A DNA stretch of 64,000 nt from Actinomycetospora lemnae (GTDB lineage: Bacteria > Actinomycetota > Actinomycetes > Mycobacteriales > Pseudonocardiaceae), in NCBI RefSeq assembly GCF_028737315.1, contig NZ_JAQZAO010000003.1:248001-312000 (forward strand), read 5' to 3'. Below are positions 1 to 8,099 of the stretch, one piece after another; the first letter of the stretch is position 1; each line of letters starts with the position of its first letter. The notes below the pieces were generated by a model. That model worked only from the letters and a program-made list of their open reading frames with translations. It did no database searches and was not told the origin of the DNA. Both the position numbers and the translations under genes were made by a program.

Positions 1-177
1 GTCGTCGAGGGTGTCGAGGGCGCGGTCGAGCGCGATCGTCATGGCGGCGTCGACGGCGTTGCGCTTGTCGCCGCGCGTCATGCGCACCAGGAGGACGTGG
101 CCGCGGCGCTCGGTCCGCACCCGCGCGGCGACCTCCTCGGCGGACGGCGGCGGGGTCTCGGGCCACAGGGAGGTCAT
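1..177 (-). CDS. Enoyl-CoA hydratase/isomerase (crotonase) family protein, partial
   Basis: Only the first 59 codons lie in the window; the rest runs off the left edge. Reading leftwards from the ATG at 177, the protein has a short acidic lead and then the stretch RGHVLLVRMTRGDKRNAVDA, which matches the N-terminal strand-turn-helix of crotonase-fold enzymes (the hydrophobic strand followed by the R/P-x-K/R-x-N-A-V-D signature). Family members hydrate or isomerise acyl-CoA thioesters in the cytoplasm. The oxyanion-hole and catalytic regions are outside the window, so substrate cannot be judged. It is divergent from the small HTH gene starting at 257. The N-terminal call is fairly safe; the specific reaction is unknown. 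Confidence 0.75.
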   Translation of the reverse strand, partial: MTSLWPETPPPSAEEVAARVRTERRGHVLLVRMTRGDKRNAVDAAMTIALDRALDTLDD

Positions 178-256
178 GTCTCAATCCTGGACGGTTCCCG
201 GGACGACGCCCGCGGGTCCCTACCGTCGTGCGCAGGCCGACGGAGGGAGATCGCTG

Positions 257-502
257 GTGTCGCAGACGGTGTCGACGGCGGTGTCGAAGGCAGGGACGAA
301 GGCGGGGTCGACGGCAGGACGAGCCCAGAACACGGACCGGGCCGCGCTCGCGCGGTACCTCGTCGAGCGGTACGCGGCGGGCGTGAGCCTCATGCGTCTG
401 TCCGAGGACACCGGCCGCAGCTTCGGTCACGTCCGCCGCCTCCTGCTCGACGCCGGCGTGACCCTGCGGCCCCGCGGCGGCCGCCGGCCCCGGACGACCT
501 GA
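257..502 (+). CDS. Small helix-turn-helix DNA-binding protein
   Basis: An 81-residue basic protein. The C-terminal half contains ARYLVERYAAGVSLMRLSED followed by TGRSFGHVRRLLLDAGVTLR and an Arg/Gly-rich tail, the layout of the small actinobacterial HTH proteins in which a resolvase-like helix-turn-helix reads 'alpha helix, S-I-R-x-L-A-x-x-T-G-R-S-Y-x-x-V'. The GTG at 257 was chosen because GGAGG sits at 242-246 with good spacing; an ATG at 176 in the same frame would overlap the divergent crotonase start and lacks a ribosome site. Role is presumably nucleoid-associated or regulatory, but no target is known from the sequence. Monocistronic as far as can be seen. Confidence 0.7.
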   Translation: MSQTVSTAVSKAGTKAGSTAGRAQNTDRAALARYLVERYAAGVSLMRLSEDTGRSFGHVRRLLLDAGVTLRPRGGRRPRTT

Positions 503-535
503 GGGCGGGTTCGGCCAGGGTGGGTAACCGCCACC

Positions 536-1105
536 ATGGCCAAGGGCGCACAGGACTACGCGAAGGACTACACCCACCCTGAGCTGCGGGAGGAGCTCAA
601 GGAGGAGATCAAGCAGTCCGACAGGGGCGGGGCCCCGGGCAAGTGGTCGGCCCGCAAGAGCCAGCTGCTCACGCAGGAGTACGAGAAGCAGGGCGGCGGC
701 TACGAGCACCCCGACCAACCCACCGACGCCCAGCGCAGCCTCGCCCAGTGGACCGACGAGGAGTGGCAGACCGCCGACGGCTCCACACAGGCCCGCGGCG
801 ACGGCGAGACCGACCGCTACCTGCCGAAGAAGGCGTGGGAGCAGATGCCGGACGAGGAGAAGGAGGAGACCCGCCGGCGCAAGCGGGAGGCCTCGAAGAA
901 CGGGCAGGGCGACGTCCCGAACACCGCCGCGGCGAAGAAGGAGCGCAAGGGCGCCGAGCTCGACGAGCTGAAGGCGGACGAGGCGGCCAAGGAGGCCCGG
1001 CGCATGGAGCCGGACACCGCCCAGCGGGCGCTCGAGCACGAGCGTGACCACCGCGACCGCACCACCGTCGAGCGTGCGCTGCAGAAGGCCGCCGACGAGG
1101 GCTGA
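536..1105 (+). CDS. DUF5872 domain protein
   Basis: A 189-residue, highly charged, hydrophilic protein. Residues about 10-125 carry the landmarks of DUF5872: a helical start with HPELREELKEEIKQSD, then GKWSARKSQLL, GGGY, W-x-x-E-E-W-Q-T, RYLPKKAWEQM and an E-rich run ending near a conserved N-T. The C-terminal 65 residues are a Lys/Glu/Ala-rich, probably coiled-coil extension (KADEAAKEARRMEPDTA) not needed for the domain. No signal peptide or membrane segment. The family is widespread in bacteria and some viruses and has no firmly established function; a DNA- or stress-associated role has been guessed but cannot be inferred here. Start ATG follows directly on a short 33-nt gap after the HTH gene, so the two may be co-transcribed. 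Confidence 0.75.
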   Translation: MAKGAQDYAKDYTHPELREELKEEIKQSDRGGAPGKWSARKSQLLTQEYEKQGGGYEHPDQPTDAQRSLAQWTDEEWQTADGSTQARGDGETDRYLPKKAWEQMPDEEKEETRRRKREASKNGQGDVPNTAAAKKERKGAELDELKADEAAKEARRMEPDTAQRALEHERDHRDRTTVERALQKAADEG

Positions 1106-1119
1106 GCCGGCCCGGGCGG

Positions 1120-3078
1120 TCAGGCCTGCGCGGTCTCGCTGCGCAGGTCGTCCAGGCCGGTGAGGGCGAGGACGCGTCCGGCGACGCTGTCGCTGGACGC
1201 GTGCAGTCGCAGGCCGGCGAGGTCGCGGCGCAGGTCGTGGACGGCCTGCACCGCGGAGCTGGAGAAGACCGAGGCGCCGTCGAGGTCGACCGTCACCTCG
1301 CGGGCGCCGCCGCGCGCGGCCTCGAGCACGCGGTGGCGGAAGCGCTCGACGGTCTCGGCGTCGATCGGTCCGGTCACCGCGAGCACGTCGTCGCGCAGCT
1401 CGGTGGCGAGGTCCTCGCCGGTGTCGCGGACCGTGGCCGCGGTCTCGTCGCCGTAGGAGCCGACGAGGACGTCGCGGCGCACCGGCGTCACGAGCGTGAC
1501 CGTGGTGCCGCCGGGCCCGGTGGCCACGTCCACCCGCTCGACGAGCCCGCGCATCATCATCAGCCCGCGCCCGCGCCCGCCCGCGTCCTCGGGGGCCGGC
1601 AGCCAGCGTCCGGCGTCGGCGACCGTCACGTGCACCCGCCCGCCGTCGTCCAGGACGGCGTCGACCCGGGCGCCGACGCCGTCGGCGGGCGGCTCCGGGT
1701 GGGCGTGCTCGAGGGCGTTGGTGACGGCCTCGCCCACCGCGTGGACCAGCGCCGACGCGTCGTCCTCGCCCACGCCGACGTCGTCGAGCCACGCGTCGAG
1801 GGCCCGGCGCACCCGACGGAGGCCGCGGGGCTCGGCGGGGACCTCGACGGCGAGCGGCGACGGCGGCGCCGCCGTGCGCTGCACCGCGAGCAGGGTGGCG
1901 TCGTCGGCGTGGCCACCGCCGGTCCAGCCCATGCGCTCCACCGTGAGCGCGGCGATCCGGTCGACCCGCGCGGCGGGCACGGTCGTGCCGGCCTCGACGT
2001 CCTCGTGCCCGGCGGCCACGGCGGTCCGGGCGAGCGCCGCGAGGCCCTCGTCGAGCGTGTGTCCCGGGCGCTCGACGAGGCCGTCGGTGTAGAGCACGAG
2101 CACCTCGTCGGCGCGGAGCGTGTCGCGCACCGGCGTCGGCGCCGGCGCGCCGGTGCCGAGCGGGCCCGTGACGCCGCCGGTGACCCACCGCGCGGAGCCG
2201 CCGGCGGTGACGACGAACGGGGGCGGGTGGGCGGCGGCCGCGACCTCGAGCGCGCCGCTGCGCGGGTCGAGGACGGCGACGCACACGGTCGCCGCGCGGG
2301 TGGTGCGCTCGCGCGCGGCGAAGCGGTCCAGCTCGGCGAGCGTGCCCGCGACCCCCCGTCCGCCCGCGAGCGCGTTGCCGCCGACCGCGCGCAGCCGGCC
2401 CATCGCGGCGGAGGCCTCGGCGCCGTGGCCCACGACGTCGCCCACCACCACCGCCAGCCGGCCGTCGTCCAGCGGGACCGCGTCGAACCAGTCCCCGCCG
2501 GCCGCGAGCTCGCGCTCGGCGACGACGTAGCGCGCGGCGAGCCGGACCCGCGGCAGGACCGGCAGGCCGGCGGGCAGCATCGAGCGCTGCAGGGTGAGCA
2601 CGAGGTCCTGGGCGGCCGCGCGGCGGCGCTCCGACTCCGCGGCCGAGCGCTCGGCCTGCGTACGCCGCAGGACCTCGTCGGTGACCCGCGCGACGTGCAC
2701 GGTCATGCCGCGCACCGAGCCGTCGGCGTGGTGGGTGGGGACGAACGTGTAGGAGAACCAGTCCTCCTCGAGGCGACCGTCGCCGTCGCGGTCGACGAGG
2801 ATGCGCCGCTCGTCGCCGATCACCGGCTCGCCGCGCGTGAACACCTCGTCGAGGGTCTCGAACACCTGCTGGCCCTCGAGCTCCGGCGCGACCTCCCGGA
2901 TGGGGCGCCCGACGATCCCGGCCCGGAACCCCATCGTCGCCCGCGCGGCGCGGTTGGCGGCGACGACCCGGTGCTCGGGGCCCTCGAACGCCCAGAGCAC
3001 GGCGGGGATCTCCTCGAAGGCGGCGACGACGTCGGCCGGTGTGCCCGCCGGCGAGTCGACCGGTTCGTCCGCTGCCAT
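1120..3078 (-). CDS. PAS - PP2C (SpoIIE) phosphatase - HATPase - STAS fusion protein
   Basis: About 652 residues carrying four signalling modules in one chain. A PAS domain (about 20-130) has the sensing fold with W-A-F-E-G and a D-E-V-F-T-R-G-E-P half. A SpoIIE/RsbU phosphatase domain (about 165-375) shows GGDWFDAVPL, VVGDVVGHG and [10 protein letters not shown], the metal-binding Asp/Gly motifs. An RsbW-like kinase domain (about 395-520) shows EAVTNALEHA and GRGRGLMMMRGL, the N and G boxes. A C-terminal STAS domain (about 545-645) has VDLDGASVFSSSAVQAV, with candidate phosphoserines. Family knowledge: these are the phosphatase, anti-sigma kinase and anti-anti-sigma parts of partner switching, normally separate proteins. 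The ATG at 3078 is taken as start; an in-frame GTG at 3111 adds 11 residues but neither has an ideal ribosome site. Divergent from the membrane protein at 3195. Confidence 0.85.
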   Translation of the reverse strand: MAADEPVDSPAGTPADVVAAFEEIPAVLWAFEGPEHRVVAANRAARATMGFRAGIVGRPIREVAPELEGQQVFETLDEVFTRGEPVIGDERRILVDRDGDGRLEEDWFSYTFVPTHHADGSVRGMTVHVARVTDEVLRRTQAERSAAESERRRAAAQDLVLTLQRSMLPAGLPVLPRVRLAARYVVAERELAAGGDWFDAVPLDDGRLAVVVGDVVGHGAEASAAMGRLRAVGGNALAGGRGVAGTLAELDRFAARERTTRAATVCVAVLDPRSGALEVAAAAHPPPFVVTAGGSARWVTGGVTGPLGTGAPAPTPVRDTLRADEVLVLYTDGLVERPGHTLDEGLAALARTAVAAGHEDVEAGTTVPAARVDRIAALTVERMGWTGGGHADDATLLAVQRTAAPPSPLAVEVPAEPRGLRRVRRALDAWLDDVGVGEDDASALVHAVGEAVTNALEHAHPEPPADGVGARVDAVLDDGGRVHVTVADAGRWLPAPEDAGGRGRGLMMMRGLVERVDVATGPGGTTVTLVTPVRRDVLVGSYGDETAATVRDTGEDLATELRDDVLAVTGPIDAETVERFRHRVLEAARGGAREVTVDLDGASVFSSSAVQAVHDLRRDLAGLRLHASSDSVAGRVLALTGLDDLRSETAQA

Positions 3079-3194
3079 GCCACCTAGGTGACCCGGCACC
3101 CGCCCTCCCACACGCGGGCATCCGGGCGACCCGCACCGGACCGCTTGCCCCGCTCACTACCGTCGGAGCACCGAGAACTGTGCGGGGGGACGCG

Positions 3195-4154
3195 ATGACG
3201 ACGACCGCGGTGCCCGCGTCGGACGACGAGGACGACCGGTCGCCCACCGCCACGGCACCCCCGGCCGCGCCATGTGCGGTCCCGCCGCCCTCCCGCGCCC
3301 CGGTCCTGCGCCCCGACGCCGCGGCCGGCGTGCGCCTGGTGGCCGTGGCGTTCGGCGTCACCGTCGTCGTCACGCGGCTCTACCTCGAGCTCACGGGCTA
3401 CCCGCAGATCGGCGGCGGCGAGTACCACCTGGCCCACGCGCTGTGGGGCGGGCTGCTGCTCCTGCTCGGCGGGCTCGTCGCGCTGCTGTGGAGCAACGAC
3501 TGGGTGCCGCGGGTGGCCGCCGTCTGCGTCGGTGTCGGGTCGGGGCTCTTCGTCGACGAGGTCGGCAAGTTCATCACCGCCCGCAACGACTACTTCACCC
3601 CGCTCGCCGCGCCGATCATCTACGGCGTGTTCCTCGGCGTGCTCGGGGTGTCGGTGCTGGCGCGCCACCGCGAGCCCGCGCCCGCGAGGACGCCCACCGA
3701 GCACCACGCCGCCGTCCGCGCCCTCCTGCGCGCCGAGTCCCTGCTCCTCCCCCGCTGGGCGCACCGCCTGCTGCTCATCACCGGGTCGGCACTGCTCGGC
3801 CTGCTCTCGCTGGTCGGGCTGGTCGTCCTCGTCGCGCTCTGGAGCAGCGACCCGGACGTCAGCATCGTCCTCGACGACCGGGTGGTGCCGCCGGGCACGC
3901 GCCCACCGATGCTCGTCGTCGCGTCGGCGGGGGAGGCCGTCGTCGGGGTGCTGCTCGTGCTCGCGGCGGGTGCGCTGACGCTCGGCCGGGACCGGGTCGG
4001 GGTGCGCCTGTGCCGCGCGGGCCTGCTCGTCGCCCTCGCCGGGGTCAACGTCGCGCTGGGCTACCTCGACGCCGAGCTCGTCGTCAGCGCCGTCGTCGTC
4101 GAGCTCGCGCTGCTCGTGCTGGCCGGGCGCTACCGGTCACGCTTCCTCGCCTGA
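3195..4154 (+). CDS. Polytopic membrane protein of unknown function
   Basis: A 319-residue protein with a polar Asp/Glu/Pro-rich N-terminus (about 45 residues) and then eight or so hydrophobic segments, for example around GGLLLLLGGLVALLW, APIIYGVFLGVLGVSVLA, LLLITGSALLGLLSLVGLVV and VVVELALLVLAGRY. A loop with EYHLAHALWGG and a cluster FVDEVGKFITARNDYFTPL between the early membrane segments looks conserved-like, recalling actinobacterial integral membrane proteins of unknown role. The ATG at 3195 is preceded by a GGGGGGA ribosome site at 3184-3190 and by TACCGT around 3159 as a possible -10. Its end overlaps the convergent gene at 4137 by 18 nt. No transport or enzyme motif recognised. Confidence 0.75.
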   Translation: MTTTAVPASDDEDDRSPTATAPPAAPCAVPPPSRAPVLRPDAAAGVRLVAVAFGVTVVVTRLYLELTGYPQIGGGEYHLAHALWGGLLLLLGGLVALLWSNDWVPRVAAVCVGVGSGLFVDEVGKFITARNDYFTPLAAPIIYGVFLGVLGVSVLARHREPAPARTPTEHHAAVRALLRAESLLLPRWAHRLLLITGSALLGLLSLVGLVVLVALWSSDPDVSIVLDDRVVPPGTRPPMLVVASAGEAVVGVLLVLAAGALTLGRDRVGVRLCRAGLLVALAGVNVALGYLDAELVVSAVVVELALLVLAGRYRSRFLA

Positions 4155-4886
4155 CCGGCCGGCATCCTCCGCGTGGGCGCGGCGCAGCGTGGTCGTGAGC
4201 CAGAGCAGGACGTCGTGCAGGCGCAGGCGCGTCGGGCGGGTATCGGGGACGGCCGCCGCGACCGCCGCCTCGAGGGCGGCGAACGCGTCGGCGTTGGCAC
4301 GCAGGTCCCGGTGCACCACCGCCTCGACGCCGCTGTCGCCCTCCTCGAGGTGGGGGAGCAGGGCGCGGCGCGTGGTGCGCGTCAGGTGCGGGACGAGGTC
4401 GGGGTGGGCGTGGTGCCGGGCGGCGAGCACGTGGGCGCCGTACGGCCCGGCCTCCTCGCCGAGCCGGCGCAGCAGCGCGCCGACGGTCCCGGGCTCGCCG
4501 AGGACCGAGAGCTCCTCGTCGGGCAGGTCCCAGAACGCGCGCCCCGCGGCCTGCGCGACGAGGGCGTCGACGATCGGCGCGGTCGCGGTGAGCGCGTCGT
4601 GGACCGCCTGCCAGCCGTCGCGGTCGAGGCGCCCGTGCAGGCCCTCGCCCAGCAGGACCTCGGCGTCGAGCCCGTGGGCGGCCGGGCGCGTGTCGAACCG
4701 CGCCCACCCGTAGGCCGGCACCGCCACCCAGCGACCCTCCGGCGTCCCCGGCGACCGGAGGCGCAGCCACCGTCGGGCGCCCGCGTACCCGACGAGGGCG
4801 TCGAGGGCGCGGCCCAGCGGCAGCGGCTCGGGACCGAGGCAGGGCAGCCGCAGGACCGCCTCGGTGTGCGGGATCGCGGTGGCCAC
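4137..4886 (-). CDS. Conserved hypothetical protein, tentatively DUF6308-like
   Basis: A 249-residue soluble protein. The first 75 residues form a mixed alpha/beta piece (RLPCLGPEPLPLGRALDALV, then AVPAYGWARFDTRP). The rest is helical, with DALTATAPIVDALVAQAAGR, FWDLPDEELSVL, and a C-terminal LRLHDVLLWLTTTLRRAH that resembles the 'R-x-L-D-V-x-L-W-M' tail of DUF6308 proteins of actinobacteria. That match is from memory and weak. No catalytic motif, signal peptide or membrane segment. GTG start at 4886; it lies 18 nt downstream of the helR-type gene on the same strand, so the two are probably one transcript, and its own end overlaps the convergent membrane-protein gene. Confidence 0.6.
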   Translation of the reverse strand: MATAIPHTEAVLRLPCLGPEPLPLGRALDALVGYAGARRWLRLRSPGTPEGRWVAVPAYGWARFDTRPAAHGLDAEVLLGEGLHGRLDRDGWQAVHDALTATAPIVDALVAQAAGRAFWDLPDEELSVLGEPGTVGALLRRLGEEAGPYGAHVLAARHHAHPDLVPHLTRTTRRALLPHLEEGDSGVEAVVHRDLRANADAFAALEAAVAAAVPDTRPTRLRLHDVLLWLTTTLRRAHAEDAGRSGEEA

Positions 4887-4904
4887 GCGCCCATCGTCCC
4901 CGTG

Positions 4905-7127
4905 CTACGACGGCACCGGGGCCCCCACCTCCGTGAGCCCCCGCAGCACCGCCGGCAGCGGCGCGTGGTGCAGCACGCCGAGGCGCTGGGTCGCGCGGGT
5001 CAGGGCGACGTAGAGCTCGGCCGGTCCGCGCGGGCCGTCGGCGAGGATCCGCTCGGGCTCGACGACGAGCACGGCGTCGAACTCCAGGCCCTTGGTCGCC
5101 GACGGCGCGGTCGCCCCGGGCACGTCGGGCGGGCCGATGACGACGCTGGTCCCCGGCCGGCCCTGCTCGTCGGCGACGAACGCCGCGATCGCCGCGGGCA
5201 GCTCGTCCGCGCCGACCTGCCGCGACCACGGGGCGACGCCGCTCGCCCGCACCGACTCCGGCGGCTCGACGTCCGGCGCGAACGCCGCGAGCACCCCCGC
5301 GGCGACGGCCATGATCTCGGCCGGCGTCCGGTAGTTGACCGTCAGCGACCGGTACACCCACCGCCCCGGCACGTACCGGTCGAGCACCTCGCCCCACGAC
5401 GTCGCCCCGGCGGGGGAGCGGCGCTGCGCGAGGTCGCCGACGACGGTGAACCCGTGACCCGGGCAGCGCCGCATGAGCACGCGCCAGTCCATCGCCGAGA
5501 GCTCCTGGGCCTCGTCGACCACGACGTGGCGGTAGGTCCAGTCGCGGTGCGCGGCGGCGCGCTCGGCGAGCTCGCGGGTGTCGGTCTCCTCGAAGCGCTC
5601 GGCGAGGACGCCGGCGTGGGTGAGGTCGTCGACGCGCACGCCGAGGTCCTCGTCCAGCTCCTCGGTGTCCAGCGTGAGGATCTCCATGACGCCGGCGGCG
5701 TACTCCGCCTCCGCCCGCTCCTCGGCCGCGACCCGGCGTTCCTCGGCGCGCACCACCGTCGGGTCGCGCCCGAGCAGGTCGACGAGCTCGTCGAGCAGCG
5801 GCACGTCGGAGACCGTCCAGGCGTCGCCGACGGGGCGGAGCAGCGCCGGGTCGGCGCCGGCGGCCCGCAGCCGTTCCGGCGAGGTGGAGAGCGTCGCCAG
5901 CACGTCCTGCGGGGTCAGGACCGGCCAGAGCGCGTCGAGGGCGGCGGCGAACCCCTCGTGCTCGGCGAGCTCGTCGGTCAGCTCGGTGCGCATCTGCTCC
6001 CACGCGGTGCGGTCGTCGCGGGTCAGCCAGCCCCGCCCGATCCGCGTGATCGCCCGCTCGGTGAGGACGTAGACGACGACCTCGCGGAACACCGCCCGCG
6101 CCTCGTTGTGCGGGCGCCCGCTCGCGCGCGCCTCCTCGCGGGCCCACTGCGCGGTGGCGGCGTCGATGCGCACGGTCAGGTCCTGCAGCTCGATCTCCAG
6201 CGGCTCGTGGGGCACCTGCTGGCGGTCCGCGACCGCGTTCGCGAGCACGTCGAGGATCGCGAGCGACCCCTTGGCGCGCGCGGCCGCGGGCGTGTCCTCG
6301 GCGGTGACGGACAGGCCCGGGACGAGGTAGCCGGGCGTCGCGAACACGACGTCGGTCTCGCCCAGCGACGGCAGCACGCGCCCGATGTGGTCGAGGAACG
6401 CGGGGTTCGGGCCGACGACGAGCACGCCGTGCCGCGCGATGCGCTCGCGCTGTGTGTAGAGCAGGTACGCGACGCGGTGCAGGGCGACGACGGTCTTGCC
6501 CGTGCCCGGCCCGCCCTCGATCACCGTGACGCCGGGGTGGTCGAGGCGGATGATCTCGTCCTGCTCGGCCTGGATCGTCGCGACGATGTCGCGCATGCCC
6601 TCGCCGCGCGGCGCGTCGACCGCCGCGAGCAGGGCCTCGTCGCCGCCGGACTCCCCGTCGAGTTCCCCGTCGAGTTCGCCGAAGTGTTCGTCGGAGAAAT
6701 CGACCAGTCGGCGCCCGTGCGTGTGGAACTGGCGACGACGGCGCAGATCCTCCGGATGTGCGCCGGTCGCGGTGTAGAATGGTCGTGCTGCCGGGGCGCG
6801 CCAATCCAGCAGCAGTGGCGCGTACTCGTCGTCCTCGTCGAGGATCCCGATCCGGCCGATGTAGCGGCGCTCGCCGGTCTCGGTGTCGATCCGCCCGAAG
6901 CACAGGCCGCTGTCGGCCACGTCCAGCCGCCTGACCTGCGACGCGAGCGCGCGGACGCGCACGTCGCGGTCCGTCGGCGACTCGCCGTCGCTGCGCAGCG
7001 CATCGCGGTGCGCCCGCCGCGTCCGCCCGCGCTCGGCGTCCAGGCGCGCGTGGAGCCCGGCGACGTAGCGCTGCTCGGAGCGCAATTCCTCGATGTGTCC
7101 CTGATCCGACACGAGCCTCCTCGCCAC
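4905..7127 (-). CDS. helR: HelD/HelR family RNA polymerase-recycling ATPase, probably rifamycin-inducible
   Basis: A 740-residue UvrD-like superfamily 1 ATPase. The N-terminal region (about 1-150) has the HelD hallmarks: a helical arm, YIGRIGILDEDDE and LLLDWRAPAARPFY. Walker A is GGPGTGKT at residues 205-212, followed by ALHRVAYLLY; later VVDEAQELSAMDW is the Walker B/Q region and VNYRTPAEI and ALTRATQRLGVL are helicase motifs. HelD proteins bind RNA polymerase, remove nucleic acid and recycle it; the HelR subgroup also displaces rifamycins and gives resistance. The leader at 7166-7184 holds a rifamycin-associated element, which supports HelR. GTG at 7127 is used; a GTG at 7112 with AGGAGG at 7117-7122 is an alternative start. 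Likely co-transcribed with the gene at 4137. Confidence 0.87.
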   Translation of the reverse strand: MARRLVSDQGHIEELRSEQRYVAGLHARLDAERGRTRRAHRDALRSDGESPTDRDVRVRALASQVRRLDVADSGLCFGRIDTETGERRYIGRIGILDEDDEYAPLLLDWRAPAARPFYTATGAHPEDLRRRRQFHTHGRRLVDFSDEHFGELDGELDGESGGDEALLAAVDAPRGEGMRDIVATIQAEQDEIIRLDHPGVTVIEGGPGTGKTVVALHRVAYLLYTQRERIARHGVLVVGPNPAFLDHIGRVLPSLGETDVVFATPGYLVPGLSVTAEDTPAAARAKGSLAILDVLANAVADRQQVPHEPLEIELQDLTVRIDAATAQWAREEARASGRPHNEARAVFREVVVYVLTERAITRIGRGWLTRDDRTAWEQMRTELTDELAEHEGFAAALDALWPVLTPQDVLATLSTSPERLRAAGADPALLRPVGDAWTVSDVPLLDELVDLLGRDPTVVRAEERRVAAEERAEAEYAAGVMEILTLDTEELDEDLGVRVDDLTHAGVLAERFEETDTRELAERAAAHRDWTYRHVVVDEAQELSAMDWRVLMRRCPGHGFTVVGDLAQRRSPAGATSWGEVLDRYVPGRWVYRSLTVNYRTPAEIMAVAAGVLAAFAPDVEPPESVRASGVAPWSRQVGADELPAAIAAFVADEQGRPGTSVVIGPPDVPGATAPSATKGLEFDAVLVVEPERILADGPRGPAELYVALTRATQRLGVLHHAPLPAVLRGLTEVGAPVPS

Positions 7128-7165
7128 ATCGGCGGTGCGATGCGCAGAATGGTGCGGGACGACCC

Positions 7166-7184
7166 GGGTCTTGCGGCAAGACCC
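7166..7184 (-). promoter_or_regulatory. Rifamycin-associated element (RAE) upstream of helR
   Basis: GGGTCTTGCGGCAAGACCC is a perfect 9-bp inverted repeat around a single G. It matches the published 19-bp RAE (GGGGCTTGCGGCAAGGCCC as I recall it) except for one compensated pair, one base in each arm. It sits 38 nt upstream of the helR GTG at 7127. In actinomycetes RAEs are needed for rifamycin-induced expression of inactivation genes and of helR. Confidence 0.85.
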
Positions 7185-7319
7185 CCGACGCGCTATACGT
7201 TGGACACGGCGGGAGAAGGGGACACCGTGCGAGGAATCCCGCCGGTCGGGACACCGCGCGGCCGCGCCGGTGCGCCGCCGGGTTCACCTGCCGTTCGCCT
7301 GCGTACGTCAGGGTCGGGT

Positions 7320-7538
7320 ATGACCGACGAGCCGTTCATCGTGCCCGGGCGTGACGGGTCCGACGACATCACCGCCGCCGACTCCGGCCAGGGCGCCCCG
7401 ACCGAGGCCTCGGGCGCCGGCGAGCACCACGCCCCCGACGTCTTCCCGGACCCCGAACCCGACGGGGACACCCTCGCCGACGAGCTGCGCGACCGCCCCA
7501 CCCCGCCGTTCCGCACCCCCCGGCCCGACCACGACTGA
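7320..7538 (+). CDS. Small acidic hypothetical protein
   Basis: A 72-residue, very acidic, Pro/Asp/Gly-rich protein beginning MTDEPFIVPGRD and ending in PFRTPRPDHD; it is probably disordered. Codon third positions are nearly all G or C in this frame, which supports real coding despite its size. No domain is recognised. It stands alone between the divergent helR gene and the convergent cupin gene, 19 nt from the end of the latter. The upstream ribosome site is poor (GGTCGGGT immediately before the ATG), so expression may be leaderless or weak. Confidence 0.55.
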   Translation: MTDEPFIVPGRDGSDDITAADSGQGAPTEASGAGEHHAPDVFPDPEPDGDTLADELRDRPTPPFRTPRPDHD

Positions 7539-7557
7539 CCGTCGCCCGCCCCTCGGG

Positions 7558-7977
7558 TCAGGTCGTCGCGGCCTCCGCCGCCGCCCGGCCCGTCCCGTAC
7601 GGCGTCCAGTCGAAGCCCTCGCCGGGCCGCCCCCACACGACGACGAACTCCGCGGGCTCCGGCCCGTCGTTGCGCACCCCGTGCTCGACGCCCGCGGGGG
7701 CGAGCAGCGCGTCGCCGGCGACCATCTCGACCCGCTGCTCGCCGAGCGTCATCGTCGCCCGGCCCGCGACGAGCAGGTAGAGCTCGTCGAGCGGCTCGTC
7801 GTGGGGGTGGACGTGGTTGCCCTCGGTCGCGCCGGGCGGGAACACCCAGCGGTGCACGGCCACCGGGAGCCGCGTCTGCGTGCGGAAGTACCACTGCGCC
7901 CGCACGGGCGCCTCGCCCTCGTGCAGGAGGTAGGGGAAGCCGCCCTCGTCGGCGCGCTCGATGCTCGCTGCGTCCAT
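7558..7977 (-). CDS. Cupin domain protein
   Basis: A 139-residue single-domain cupin. Cupin motif 1 is visible as G-x5-H-x-H-x4-E-x6-G in GATEGNHVHPHDEPLDELYL, giving two His and one Glu metal ligands, and motif 2 as G-x5-P-x-G-x2-H in GDALLAPAGVEHGVRN, giving the third His. Such proteins bind Fe, Mn or Ni and act as small dioxygenases, isomerases or ligand sensors; nothing here fixes the substrate. The C-terminal FVVVWGRPGEGFDWTPYGTG is a short extension. ATG at 7977. It is divergent from the DUF5996 gene, with 122 nt between the starts. Confidence 0.8.
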   Translation of the reverse strand: MDAASIERADEGGFPYLLHEGEAPVRAQWYFRTQTRLPVAVHRWVFPPGATEGNHVHPHDEPLDELYLLVAGRATMTLGEQRVEMVAGDALLAPAGVEHGVRNDGPEPAEFVVVWGRPGEGFDWTPYGTGRAAAEAATT

Positions 7978-8079
7978 GGGCCCAGCGTGCGGACCCGGGC
8001 GTCCTGTACGGAAGACGTCCGTCGGTGCCGCCCCGTCCGTCCCTGCCCGTCCCGCACATGCCGGGCTGAGCCAGGTCGG

Positions 8080-8099
8080 GGCCGCGTACCTTCGCGGCC
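8080..8099 (+). promoter_or_regulatory. Apparent leaderless -10 inside a GC hairpin directly before the DUF5996 start
   Basis: GGCCGCG at 8080-8086 and CGCGGCC at 8093-8099 form a 7-bp stem whose 6-nt loop is TACCTT, a TANNNT -10 match. The ATG begins at 8100, 7 nt after the hexamer, the spacing expected if transcription starts at the start codon. There is no ribosome site. Confidence 0.5.

Noticed and set aside
7..255. Extension of the small HTH gene to an ATG at 11 or 176
   Set aside because: It would overlap the crotonase start, the extra residues are Arg/Ser/Thr-rich without conservation, and only GTG 257 has a good ribosome site.
1201..3087. Long plus-strand open frame opposite the PAS-PP2C-STAS gene
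   Set aside because: Composition is typical of antisense frames in GC-rich DNA, and the minus-strand product has four recognisable domains.
4173..7538. Open frame of more than 1,100 codons on the plus strand, opposite the helR-type gene
   Set aside because: It is rich in Arg, Gly, Val and Ala, has no domain, and mirrors the third-position GC bias of the real minus-strand genes; helR and its neighbour have clear motifs on the other strand.
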